From: Gammaproteobacteria bacterium | GTDB taxonomy: Bacteria > Pseudomonadota > Gammaproteobacteria > Steroidobacterales > Rariloculaceae | Reading direction: 5' to 3' | NCBI GenBank assembly: GCA_004357505.1 | Contig: SMWC01000097.1 | Span: 1-5,251 of the forward strand | DNA length: 5,251 nt | Part shown: positions 1 to 5,251 of the stretch, piece after piece | How positions within the stretch are numbered: position 1 is the stretch's first letter | How the letters are laid out: each line of letters begins with the position of its first letter | The notes under the pieces: generated by a model | Databases searched by the model: none | What the model saw: the letters and a program-made list of their open reading frames with translations, nothing else | What the model was told of the DNA's origin: nothing | Translations under genes and position numbers: made by a program

Positions 1-276
1 ATCGTGCATGGACAACACCAGAACCGGAAGATCGCGGGATTTGCTTCTGATCTTCTTGAGTAGCTCCAAGCCATCACTATCGGCAAGAGAAAGATCGATG
101 ATTACGACATCCGGCTCCGCCGAGTCCAGTGATTGCATAGCTCCATTCACGGTCGCCGCGTCACCGCAAACCACGAGGTCCTGTTCGGCGTTGATGAGCT
201 GGCTCAACCCCTGCCGTACGATTGGGTGATCGTCGACAATAAAAACACTTCGCGGCTGGCTATCTAGATCGTTCAC
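1..276 (-). CDS. NarL/FixJ-type response regulator, receiver domain (C-terminus outside window)
   Basis: This is the N-terminal part of a two-component response regulator, which would be phosphorylated by a partner sensor kinase. From the GTG at 276 it runs 92 codons to the window edge in the order expected of a CheY-like receiver. It has the acidic pair D15-D16 in VFIVDDHPIVRQGL, the phospho-acceptor Asp at D61 in VVIIDLSLADSDGLELL, and the switch Ser at S89 in VLVLSMHD. The conserved Lys of beta strand 5 and the output domain lie beyond the edge. The DDHPIVRQGL and LSMHD signatures are typical of the NarL/FixJ group, which normally carries a C-terminal LuxR-type helix-turn-helix; that part is inferred. 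The start is uncertain: GTG 276, GTG 282 and TTG 294 are all in frame below a stop at 319-321. The purine-rich stretch at 301-308 would suit TTG 294. No adjacent kinase gene is visible. Confidence 0.9.
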   Translation of the reverse strand, partial: MNDLDSQPRSVFIVDDHPIVRQGLSQLINAEQDLVVCGDAATVNGAMQSLDSAEPDVVIIDLSLADSDGLELLKKIRSKSRDLPVLVLSMHD

Positions 277-348
277 AGGCACTCGATCATCCAACGGGAT
301 TCTTTCTCTACCAGGGCCTTATCGGGATCAACCGATATCCCAGGGCAG

Positions 349-354
349 AGTATA
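349..354 (-). promoter_or_regulatory. Possible -10 element for the response regulator gene
   Basis: Read on the minus strand this is TATACT, a five-of-six match to the sigma-70 -10 consensus, about 55 to 75 bases before the candidate start codons. No convincing -35 sits at 16 to 18 bases; the nearest, CTGACA, is only 14 bases away. The call is therefore weak. The rest of 277-427 shows no clear terminator for the upstream tRNA. Confidence 0.25.
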
Positions 355-427
355 ACCAATGACGTCGCTGTCAGGTCTGCAGGATACACGCTGAGCCGTA
401 TGTCGCCGAATGGCGCGCCGAAGCTGA

Positions 428-501
428 TGGAGCGGGCGAAGGGAATCGAACCCTCATCATCAGCTTGGGAAGCTGAGGTTCTACCTTTGAACTACGCCCG
501 C
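428..501 (-). tRNA. tRNA-Gly (anticodon CCC)
   Basis: A complete tRNA gene whose 5' end is at 501. The acceptor stem pairs perfectly over seven bases (495-501 with 432-438), followed by the discriminator T at 431 and an encoded CCA at 428-430. The D arm is GTTC/GAAC. The anticodon arm is TCAGC/GCTGA around the loop TTCCCAA, giving anticodon CCC at 467-469, which reads GGG codons. The T arm is GAGGG/CCCTT around TTCGATT. The sequence closely resembles E. coli tRNA-Gly(CCC), recalled from memory. The variable loop is the short four-base TGAT, so position 46 appears to be A. This tRNA is therefore probably not itself a substrate of the m7G46 enzyme TrmB encoded nearby. Confidence 0.97.
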
Positions 502-519
502 AAATCTGGAGTGTCCAAT

Positions 520-548
520 AGTGTACCTACGGTGCTGTTCGAACCCAA
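520..548 (-). promoter_or_regulatory. Candidate sigma-70 promoter of tRNA-Gly
   Basis: On the minus strand TTGGGT (543-548) and TACACT (520-525) are separated by exactly 17 bases, the ideal sigma-70 spacing. Each matches the consensus only partly. Transcription would start near 513, leaving about a 12-base leader before the mature 5' end at 501, as is usual for tRNA genes. The palindrome GTTCGAAC (537-544) overlaps the inner edge of the -35. Placement and spacing support the call more than the hexamers do. Confidence 0.45.
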
Positions 549-584
549 TACTCCCAATCGGTAGAGAAAAGGTCGTAGTCTAAT

Positions 585-589
585 AAGGG
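585..589 (+). promoter_or_regulatory. Ribosome binding site supporting a TTG start
   Basis: AAGGG lies five bases before TTG 595. The methyltransferase frame has no ATG until deep inside the SAM-binding domain (codon 136), so translation must begin at a non-ATG codon. This site favours TTG 595 over GTG 670 or GTG 742, neither of which has a better site. The frame is closed by a TAG at 562-564. Confidence 0.5.
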
Positions 590-594
590 CTGGA

Positions 595-1479
595 TTGCCT
601 GCGCTTGGCAAAATATTTCTTTCGGCACAGAATGGCTCCACACTGACTGCGGTCAAACGGTTACAGGCTGTGCATTCTCTAAGAAATTCGGTATCCAAGC
701 GCCTTTACACATGGCGACTCAAGAGTGACGAATGCGCAAAAGTGTGGACAGGTCAGTATTGGCAAGAACGTGACGGTGAACGTGTAATTTCGTGCATTAG
801 TTGCCCGAAATTCCTTGCCGAAGAAGTTGAGTGCTCCATTCCGTTTAGCAGTCCAATTCGCAAGTGTGTTTCTGCTGCCCAAGAAGCAAACCTGCATTCT
901 CTATCAGGAAAAACTCTCCTGGAAATCGGTTTCGGGAAGCATTCCATACCCAGAAAGCTGGTAGAAGATGCCGGTGGTACATGGACCGGTATCGATCCGA
1001 TGCTTCCTACATCCAAGCAAGCAACTGTTGGCGGACGTGGATTCGGGAAAGTAGCGAATATTCCTTTTCCCGATTGCACCTTCGATGTCGTCGCAGGCAT
1101 ACAGTCAATCGAGCACTGGTTTGAGCCATGGGCAGATGCTAGTTTGGAGACAGGCTATGCGGCAAGCTTGCAGGAAGTTTATCGCGTTTTAAAACCTGAC
1201 GGATCCATCTACTTTTGTGCCCCTATCCATCTCCATGGCCATGAAATGTTTATCGTGGGGGATGTTCAGCGTATCCGTAGGTTATTTGACCCACTTCCGT
1301 GGAAGAACATCACGATAGAAAGATGGCGAGAAGACTATTCTCCTCTTGAAAGATATCGGACCCCGGACAGAGACGTAAAATTATGGGAACGATCTGTAAC
1401 CAGTTATCCCAGAGAGTTGCTTGAAGACATTCTGGAGAACCGATCCGTGTCGCTTATAACAATCAAGGCAGAGAAATAA
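595..1479 (+). CDS. Class I SAM-dependent methyltransferase, substrate unknown
   Basis: It encodes a 294-residue protein whose centre is a Rossmann-fold methyltransferase domain of the Methyltransf_11/25 type. Visible motifs are the SAM-binding LLEIGFG (108-114), the acidic end of strand 2 in GIDP (132-135), NIPFPD then FDVV (155-166), SIEHW (171-175), and LQEVYRVLKPDGSIYF (192-207). The last strongly resembles the post-motif III region of small-molecule and glycan methyltransferases. The substrate cannot be read; HLHGHEMF (212-219) and the C-terminal WREDYSPL may belong to a specific subfamily. The first 100 residues match no domain I recognise and hold five cysteines (47, 67, 70, 80, 91), including one CxxC. 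No signal peptide or membrane segment is evident. Sampled lines are about 45-48% GC, against roughly 58% or more in trmB and pyrE, suggesting horizontal acquisition. The gene stands alone, 72 bases before trmB, with no visible terminator between them. Confidence 0.85.
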   Translation: MPALGKIFLSAQNGSTLTAVKRLQAVHSLRNSVSKRLYTWRLKSDECAKVWTGQYWQERDGERVISCISCPKFLAEEVECSIPFSSPIRKCVSAAQEANLHSLSGKTLLEIGFGKHSIPRKLVEDAGGTWTGIDPMLPTSKQATVGGRGFGKVANIPFPDCTFDVVAGIQSIEHWFEPWADASLETGYAASLQEVYRVLKPDGSIYFCAPIHLHGHEMFIVGDVQRIRRLFDPLPWKNITIERWREDYSPLERYRTPDRDVKLWERSVTSYPRELLEDILENRSVSLITIKAEK

Positions 1480-1551
1480 GTTTGAACACTCGGATTAAAG
1501 AAAATCATTCGATCTGCGTCGAAGCCAACTGTTGGATGTGAAAATAGGCTC

Positions 1552-2256
1552 ATGGCGGACAGACAACTTCGAAAGATTCGCAGTTTCGTGCGCCGACCCG
1601 GACGGATTACTGCTGCGCAGCGTAAAGCACTGATCGAACTGATGCCGCGCTTCGGCATCGAGTTTCAGAATGAGCCGCTGGACCTCGAAACCGTTTTTGG
1701 ACGCAGCGGACCACGACTACTCGACATCGGCTTCGGCGCCGGCGAAGCGTTATTGACTTCGGCGGCTAACAACCCCCAAGTCGACTATCTCGGCGTGGAG
1801 GTCTACGAGCCGGGCATCGGACGCTTATTACTGTTGCTCGAACGAGCCGGCCTCTCCAATGTCCGCATCATCAAGCGAGACGTCGTCGAGGTGCTGGGAA
1901 GTATGCTGGCAGATGCGTCTCTCGACGGCGTAAACCTGTTCTTTCCTGACCCCTGGCCGAAGAAGCGTCACCACAAACGCCGTCTCGTACAGCCCCCGGT
2001 CGCGCGTGAGTTCGGCCGCGTCATCAAGCCCGGTGGGTTATTGCATTTCGCGACGGACTGGGAAGATTATGCTCAGCACGCACGGGATGTCATCGGCGCT
2101 GATGGCGCCTTTACCGCAGTGCCTCCTGAGAAGCTCGAACCCGACCCCGTGAAGTTGCGTCCGCCGACCAAGTTCGAACGCCGCGGGCGGCGGCTCGGCC
2201 ACAGCACCTGGGATCTGCTGTACCTAAGACGCGAAACGGCGGCGATTGACGACTAG
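1552..2256 (+). CDS. trmB: tRNA (guanine-46-N7)-methyltransferase TrmB
   Basis: TrmB uses S-adenosylmethionine to make m7G at position 46 in the variable loop of tRNAs, in the cytoplasm. The 234-residue product is close to the E. coli length (about 239). The SAM-binding motif LLDIGFGAG is at 56-64, followed by the family's VEVYEPGIGR (82-91). The hallmark PDPWPKKRHHKRRL (132-145) and the C-terminal TKFERRGRRLGH (206-217), which binds tRNA and completes the active site, are both intact. ATG 1552 has only a weak AGG three bases upstream, but no other in-frame start exists nearby and the N-terminus fits the family. The gene could be co-transcribed with the methyltransferase before it, although the composition shift argues they were not always together. 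It converges on ampG, with 13 bases between the stop codons. Confidence 0.96.
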   Translation: MADRQLRKIRSFVRRPGRITAAQRKALIELMPRFGIEFQNEPLDLETVFGRSGPRLLDIGFGAGEALLTSAANNPQVDYLGVEVYEPGIGRLLLLLERAGLSNVRIIKRDVVEVLGSMLADASLDGVNLFFPDPWPKKRHHKRRLVQPPVAREFGRVIKPGGLLHFATDWEDYAQHARDVIGADGAFTAVPPEKLEPDPVKLRPPTKFERRGRRLGHSTWDLLYLRRETAAIDD

Positions 2257-2269
2257 CGTCGGAAACGCC

Positions 2270-3538
2270 CTACGTACTCGCATCCGCGGGAGTATGGTCA
2301 TGAAACCAGGACTTGAAGGCCAGCAATAAAAGTAGTCCGGGAATCGCCACCAATGTGGAAAACACGAAGAAAGGTACCCAACCGATTTGAGTCACCATCC
2401 AACCGGTGGGTGCGGTCAGCACGACCCTCGGCAACGTAGCCAGCGCTGAGAGCATGGCGAACTGAGTCGCCGTGAATCGCCGGTCGGTAAGGTAGGCCAT
2501 CAAGGCCAACAAAGCGGCGGTACCCATCCCCTGGGTCAGGTTCTCGAACGCAACCACGCCCGCAAGCCACCACAGGTTGTAACCGACCATGGATAACACT
2601 GCGAACCCCGCGGTAGAAACTCCCTGAAGGACCCCGGAGATGATCAACGCTTTGTACAGCCCGGCTTTAAGTGTGAGAACACCACCGATGAAGACGCCGA
2701 AGAGAAGAGGCGCCACACCGAAGAATTTCACGACAGTACCGATCTCGGTGTTGGAGAAACCTGTTTCAAGATAAAACGGAATCGTCATGTGACTGGCCAG
2801 GTTATCTCCGAGTTTGTAGAAAAGAATGAAAGCCAGTACCAGCAACGCACCGCCAGAGACTTCATGGCGGTTGAAGAACTCGGTGAATGGTTCTATGAAA
2901 GCAGTCCTGAGATTGTGGGGAGGATTTTTTACATCGCCGGGTTCAGGTGCCAGGATGGTTATCACCACCATGGATAGCATGAGCGTGGCCATGAAAAGAT
3001 AGACGCCCGCGAACCCGATGACATCGGCCAGGATTAATCCACCGGCCGAAACGAGCAGCATCCCCAGTCGGTATCCGTACGTGTACATCGATGCACCAAG
3101 ACCCTGCTCGGCGTCCGCAAGGCTCTCCCTCCGGTAGGCATCGATCACCACATCTTGAGTGGCTGAGAAAAAAGCCACCAGACAAGCCGCAGCGGCCACC
3201 TTCCAGATGCCGTCGAGAGGGTCTTGAAGTCCAAGGATCGCGATTCCTGCAGCCAGACAACACTGGCTTATTACGAGCCAGCTCCTACGCCTGCCGAGCC
3301 CCAGCGGATTGAACCGGTCCATCAAGGGAGCCCACAGGAACTTGAGGTTGTAGGGCAACCCCACCAATCCCAAAAAGCCGATGGCTGCAAGACTGACGTT
3401 CTCGGCCTTGAGCCACGCTTGAAGCACGGTCAGCGTGAGCAGCAAGGGCACGCCGCCGGCAAATCCCATCAGCCCGGCGAGCCAAAAACGGCGACTTACG
3501 AGGACACGCCACTGAAAGCTCTCCAGACTAGAGGTCAT
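2270..3538 (-). CDS. ampG: AmpG-family muropeptide permease (MFS)
   Basis: AmpG imports GlcNAc-anhydroMurNAc peptides released by murein turnover across the inner membrane for cell-wall recycling. In many gammaproteobacteria this flux also controls AmpR-driven beta-lactamase induction. The 422-residue product is strongly hydrophobic, with about twelve likely transmembrane helices between residues 18 and 408. AmpG signatures are FFSATQDVVIDAYRRE (123-138) and the block from FENLTQGMGTAALLALMAYL (331-350) to TATQFAMLSALATLPR (356-371). The basic loop GRRRSW (82-87) lies between early helices. It is shorter than E. coli AmpG (about 491 residues), mainly at the C-terminus, so the substrate is inferred from family and could be another peptidoglycan fragment. 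The ATG overlaps the last 11 bases of the upstream nuclease gene and has no good ribosome binding site, which suggests translational coupling. No AmpR or AmpC gene is in view. Confidence 0.88.
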   Translation of the reverse strand: MTSSLESFQWRVLVSRRFWLAGLMGFAGGVPLLLTLTVLQAWLKAENVSLAAIGFLGLVGLPYNLKFLWAPLMDRFNPLGLGRRRSWLVISQCCLAAGIAILGLQDPLDGIWKVAAAACLVAFFSATQDVVIDAYRRESLADAEQGLGASMYTYGYRLGMLLVSAGGLILADVIGFAGVYLFMATLMLSMVVITILAPEPGDVKNPPHNLRTAFIEPFTEFFNRHEVSGGALLVLAFILFYKLGDNLASHMTIPFYLETGFSNTEIGTVVKFFGVAPLLFGVFIGGVLTLKAGLYKALIISGVLQGVSTAGFAVLSMVGYNLWWLAGVVAFENLTQGMGTAALLALMAYLTDRRFTATQFAMLSALATLPRVVLTAPTGWMVTQIGWVPFFVFSTLVAIPGLLLLLAFKSWFHDHTPADAST

Positions 3539-4295
3539 AGTCGATCGTCAGCGGCGCGTGATCCGAATACCAGTTATTCTTGTAGATCGCGACGCGACCG
3601 ATGCTCTTTTCCAGCTCCGGGGTCACGAGCTGGTAGTCGATGCGCCAACCGACATTTTTCTCTCGTGCCCGACCGCGATTCGACCACCAGGTGTATTGCT
3701 CCGGCTCGTGGTTGACGGCTCTGAACGCGTCAACGAAACCCCCTGTCGTTAACGCACGATCCATCCAGGCGCGTTCCTCGGGTAGAAACCCCGAGTTCTT
3801 CCGGTTGCCACGCCAATTCTTCAGGTCGATCTCTTTGTGGGCAATGTTGAAGTCGCCGCACAATATATAGGGCACACTTTTACGCCGCAGGGTGGCTAAG
3901 TGCTGTTCGAATAAATCGAGAAAGCGATATTTCGACTCTTGGCGATGCTCCCCCGAAGAACCCGAGGGAAAATAGACGCTGACGATCGCCACATTCTCAA
4001 ATATCGCCTCGACGTAACGGCCTTCGGCGTCGAACTCAGTCGAGCCCAGGCCGTAGACGACCCGCTTGGGCTTCGCGCGAGAATACAATGCAACTCCACT
4101 GTAGCCCGGACGCTCTGCTTCCTGGAGAAAGCGATGGTAACCCCGTCGCTCGAAAGGCGAGCCCTGTAGCTGATCTACCTTGGCCTTGAGCTCCTGTACA
4201 CACAGGACATCCGCTTTTTGTCTGGAGAACCAGTTAAAAAAACCCTTCTTCGCGGCTGAACGCAGGCCGTTGGCATTGAAACTCACGACTCTCAC
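3528..4295 (-). CDS. xth: Exonuclease III / AP endonuclease (Xth/ExoA family)
   Basis: A Mg2+-dependent DNA repair enzyme of the exonuclease-endonuclease-phosphatase fold. It cuts 5' to abasic sites in base-excision repair and usually also degrades DNA 3' to 5'. From GTG 4295 it is 255 residues and starts MRVVSFNANGLR, the usual family N-terminus. All expected catalytic positions are present: N7, E35 in CVQELK, Y108 in VSVYFPSG, D148 and N150 in LCGDFNIAH, D220 in GWRIDY, and D245-H246 in YSDHAP. I chose GTG 4295 over the in-frame TTG 4310 because it gives that N-terminus and has GGGG nine bases upstream; TTG 4310 would add five residues. The gene occupies the place beside pyrE held in pseudomonads by crc, a paralogue lacking nuclease activity, but the complete active site argues for a true repair enzyme. 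It shares a likely operon with ampG. Confidence 0.95.
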   Translation of the reverse strand: MRVVSFNANGLRSAAKKGFFNWFSRQKADVLCVQELKAKVDQLQGSPFERRGYHRFLQEAERPGYSGVALYSRAKPKRVVYGLGSTEFDAEGRYVEAIFENVAIVSVYFPSGSSGEHRQESKYRFLDLFEQHLATLRRKSVPYILCGDFNIAHKEIDLKNWRGNRKNSGFLPEERAWMDRALTTGGFVDAFRAVNHEPEQYTWWSNRGRAREKNVGWRIDYQLVTPELEKSIGRVAIYKNNWYSDHAPLTIDYDL

Positions 4296-4304
4296 CGAGC
4301 GAAA

Positions 4305-4308
4305 CCCC
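4305..4308 (-). promoter_or_regulatory. Ribosome binding site choosing the GTG start of xth
   Basis: Minus-strand GGGG lies nine bases before GTG 4295, whereas TTG 4310 is preceded by nothing resembling a Shine-Dalgarno sequence. With the family N-terminus, this favours GTG 4295. The match is modest. Confidence 0.35.
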
Positions 4309-4327
4309 AAATCACAAAGAACCGCTG

Positions 4328-4334
4328 TATCATA
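4328..4334. promoter_or_regulatory. Shared, symmetric -10 element of divergent xth and pyrE promoters
   Basis: The seven bases TATCATA read as TATCAT on the plus strand (4328-4333) and TATGAT on the minus strand (4334-4329). Each matches five of six bases of the -10 consensus. Transcription would start near 4340 toward pyrE (about 19-base leader) and near 4322 toward xth (about 27-base leader to GTG 4295). No good -35 is seen at 16-18 bases on either side, so activity is inferred. No UTP-attenuation leader or other pyrimidine-sensing structure is visible before pyrE. Confidence 0.4.
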
Positions 4335-4358
4335 GAGTACGGCTAGTCGTTGGTCTCT

Positions 4359-5030
4359 ATGGAAGCGTATAAAACACAGTTCTTGGAATTGGCGTTGGAA
4401 CTCAACGTACTGCGATTCGGCGAGTTCGAGCTGAAATCTGGACGTATCAGTCCTTACTTCTTTGACGCAGGTTTGTTCAACAGCGGCTATGCTGCCGTTA
4501 AGCTCGGTCGTTGCTATGCCTCGGCGCTGACCGAACTCGATATTGAGTACGACATGTTATTCGGACCGGCGTACAAGGGAATCGGGCTCGTGACACTGAC
4601 AGCCGCGGCGCTCACCGAACACCACGACCTGGATCTCCCTTTCGCTTACAACCGTAAAGAAGAGAAGGATCACGGTGAGGGCGGCGTAACCATCGGCGCG
4701 CCGATCTCGGGAAGAGTGTTTATTCTCGACGATGTAATCACGGCGGGAACGGCCGTTCGCGAATCGATCACTCTAATTCGAGCGGCGGGGGCCGAACCAG
4801 CCGGCGTACTCGTCGCACTGGACCGCGAAGAGGCCGGTGAGCGAAGTCGAGTGTCGGCTGTACGCCAACTCGAGGAGAGTGTCGGCATCCCAATCCGCAG
4901 CATCATCTCACTGACCGATCTCGTCGACCATCTAGAGGAGGATGACGAATACGCAGAGCACCTACGAAGCGTCCGCGCCTACAGAAACCGCTACGGCGTG
5001 GTTTTGGAGGACGCTCAGCTAGAGCGCTAG
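4359..5030 (+). CDS. pyrE: Orotate phosphoribosyltransferase
   Basis: PyrE joins orotate to PRPP to give orotidine 5'-monophosphate, the fifth step of de novo pyrimidine synthesis, as a cytoplasmic dimer. The 223-residue product resembles E. coli PyrE (213 residues) throughout: FGEFELKSGRISPYFFDAGLF (20-40) with K26, FGPAYKGIGL (68-77), the mobile catalytic loop with R99, K100, K103 and H105, and the PRPP-binding motif VFILDDVITAGTA (120-132). ATG 4359 aligns with the E. coli N-terminus. An in-frame TTG at 4350 would add three residues but has no better ribosome binding site. The C-terminus ends in about ten extra residues rich in charge. The gene diverges from xth across 63 bases, as pyrE does from crc in pseudomonads. 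No clear terminator follows, although 5031-5040 is AT-rich. Confidence 0.97.
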   Translation: MEAYKTQFLELALELNVLRFGEFELKSGRISPYFFDAGLFNSGYAAVKLGRCYASALTELDIEYDMLFGPAYKGIGLVTLTAAALTEHHDLDLPFAYNRKEEKDHGEGGVTIGAPISGRVFILDDVITAGTAVRESITLIRAAGAEPAGVLVALDREEAGERSRVSAVRQLEESVGIPIRSIISLTDLVDHLEEDDEYAEHLRSVRAYRNRYGVVLEDAQLER

Positions 5031-5064
5031 ACCAATTTATCTTAAAAACGTGGCCTAGTAAGAC

Positions 5065-5107
5065 TCCTGAACCTTTATTAACTGGTATATCTTCATCCTA
5101 TTCAGGA
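5065..5107. repeat. Seven-base inverted repeat flanking a putative promoter
   Basis: TCCTGAA at 5065-5071 and its exact reverse complement TTCAGGA at 5101-5107 lie 29 bases apart. Between them is a possible extended -10, TGGTATATC (5083-5091), which would start transcription near 5098. The arms could be half-sites of a regulator, but the gap is long for a single dimer operator and a seven-base match can arise by chance. Confidence 0.3.
5083..5091 (+). promoter_or_regulatory. Possible extended -10 promoter of the DUF4124 gene
   Basis: TGG followed by TATATC resembles an extended -10 (TGnTATAAT), about 36 bases before ATG 5127. No good -35 is visible, which extended -10 promoters tolerate. The perfect TTGACA at 5117-5122 is too close to the start codon to serve this gene. 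Confidence 0.3.
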
Positions 5108-5126
5108 ACGAACTTCTTGACATAAG

Positions 5127-5251
5127 ATGATGATGAAAACTCAGCTAATTCTCGTCGCCCTGGGATCGCTATTACTCGGGATGACCGAAGCATCTGCACA
5201 GCAGAAACTTTATCGCTGGGTAGATAACGAGGGCTTGGTTCATTACAGCGA
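5127..5251 (+). CDS. Secreted DUF4124 domain protein (N-terminus only)
   Basis: Only the first 41 codons are in the window. Residues 1-24 form a clear Sec signal peptide: a lysine at position 4, a hydrophobic core LILVALGSLLLG (7-18), and an ASA cleavage site before QQ. The mature start KLYRWVDNEGLVHYSD is the hallmark of DUF4124, a short domain at the N-terminus of many periplasmic or envelope-associated proteobacterial proteins of unknown function. The last codon visible is incomplete (GA), most likely Asp. Three ATG codons in a row (5127, 5130, 5133) are possible starts; AAG at 5124-5126 is a weak ribosome binding site and best suits ATG 5133. The gene follows pyrE by 96 bases and probably has its own promoter. 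Whether other domains follow cannot be seen. Confidence 0.88.
   Translation, partial: MMMKTQLILVALGSLLLGMTEASAQQKLYRWVDNEGLVHYS

Noticed and set aside
413..501. Attachment-site duplication of the tRNA-Gly 3' end, as left by an integrated element
   Set aside because: I see no second copy of the tRNA 3' end anywhere in the window and no integrase gene. The AT-rich gene lies on the 5' side of the tRNA.
537..548. GGGTTCGAAC on the minus strand, resembling the T arm of a tRNA remnant
   Set aside because: The bases on either side do not pair into a T stem and no acceptor end follows. It is better explained as part of the promoter region.
753..1100. A 115-codon open frame on the minus strand within the methyltransferase gene
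   Set aside because: The opposite frame carries the full ordered set of methyltransferase motifs; this one has none.
2241..2269. Possible bidirectional terminator between the convergent trmB and ampG genes
   Set aside because: There is only a four-base GACG/CGTC stem and an outer GGCG/CGCC pair separated by an internal loop, with no T-run on either side.
3224..3715. A 163-codon open frame on the plus strand, antisense to ampG and xth
   Set aside because: It crosses the junction of two well-supported minus-strand genes and its translation is a low-complexity mix of Pro, Arg, Ser and Gln with no recognisable motif. It is an antisense shadow.
5117..5122. Perfect TTGACA -35 hexamer before the DUF4124 gene
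   Set aside because: It is only five bases before the first ATG, and no -10 lies at a proper distance downstream.

Overview
The window looks like a piece of a gammaproteobacterial chromosome. The divergent xth/exoA-pyrE pair matches the crc-pyrE arrangement known from pseudomonads, and an AmpG-type permease, TrmB, a NarL/FixJ-type response regulator and a DUF4124 envelope protein fit the same group. Base composition is moderately GC-rich, except for one clearly AT-richer gene. Genus cannot be read from the sequence.

Layout, left to right. Positions 1-276 (minus) hold the receiver domain of a NarL/FixJ-type response regulator, cut by the window edge. Positions 428-501 (minus) hold a complete tRNA-Gly(CCC) with encoded CCA and a candidate promoter just upstream. 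Positions 595-1479 (plus) hold a class I SAM-dependent methyltransferase of unknown substrate, AT-richer than its neighbours and with a TTG start; it looks like an insertion between the tRNA and trmB. Positions 1552-2256 (plus) hold trmB, the tRNA m7G46 methyltransferase. It meets ampG tail to tail with 13 bases between the stop codons. ampG (2270-3538, minus) lies downstream of, and overlaps by 11 bases, an exonuclease III/AP endonuclease gene (3528-4295, minus), so the two form a likely two-gene operon. pyrE (4359-5030, plus) diverges from this pair across a 63-base promoter region. At the right edge, 5127-5251 begins a secreted DUF4124 protein.

Functionally this is mostly housekeeping: tRNA supply and modification, DNA base-excision repair, muropeptide uptake for cell-wall recycling and pyrimidine synthesis. 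The genes do not form one pathway. I found no CRISPR array, insertion sequence, phage gene or defence system, and no stretch over 300 bases without a gene. The points most worth a second look are the AT-rich orphan methyltransferase beside the tRNA, the overlapping repair/recycling gene pair, the catalytically intact nuclease in the crc position, and the symmetric -10 element shared by the divergent xth and pyrE genes.
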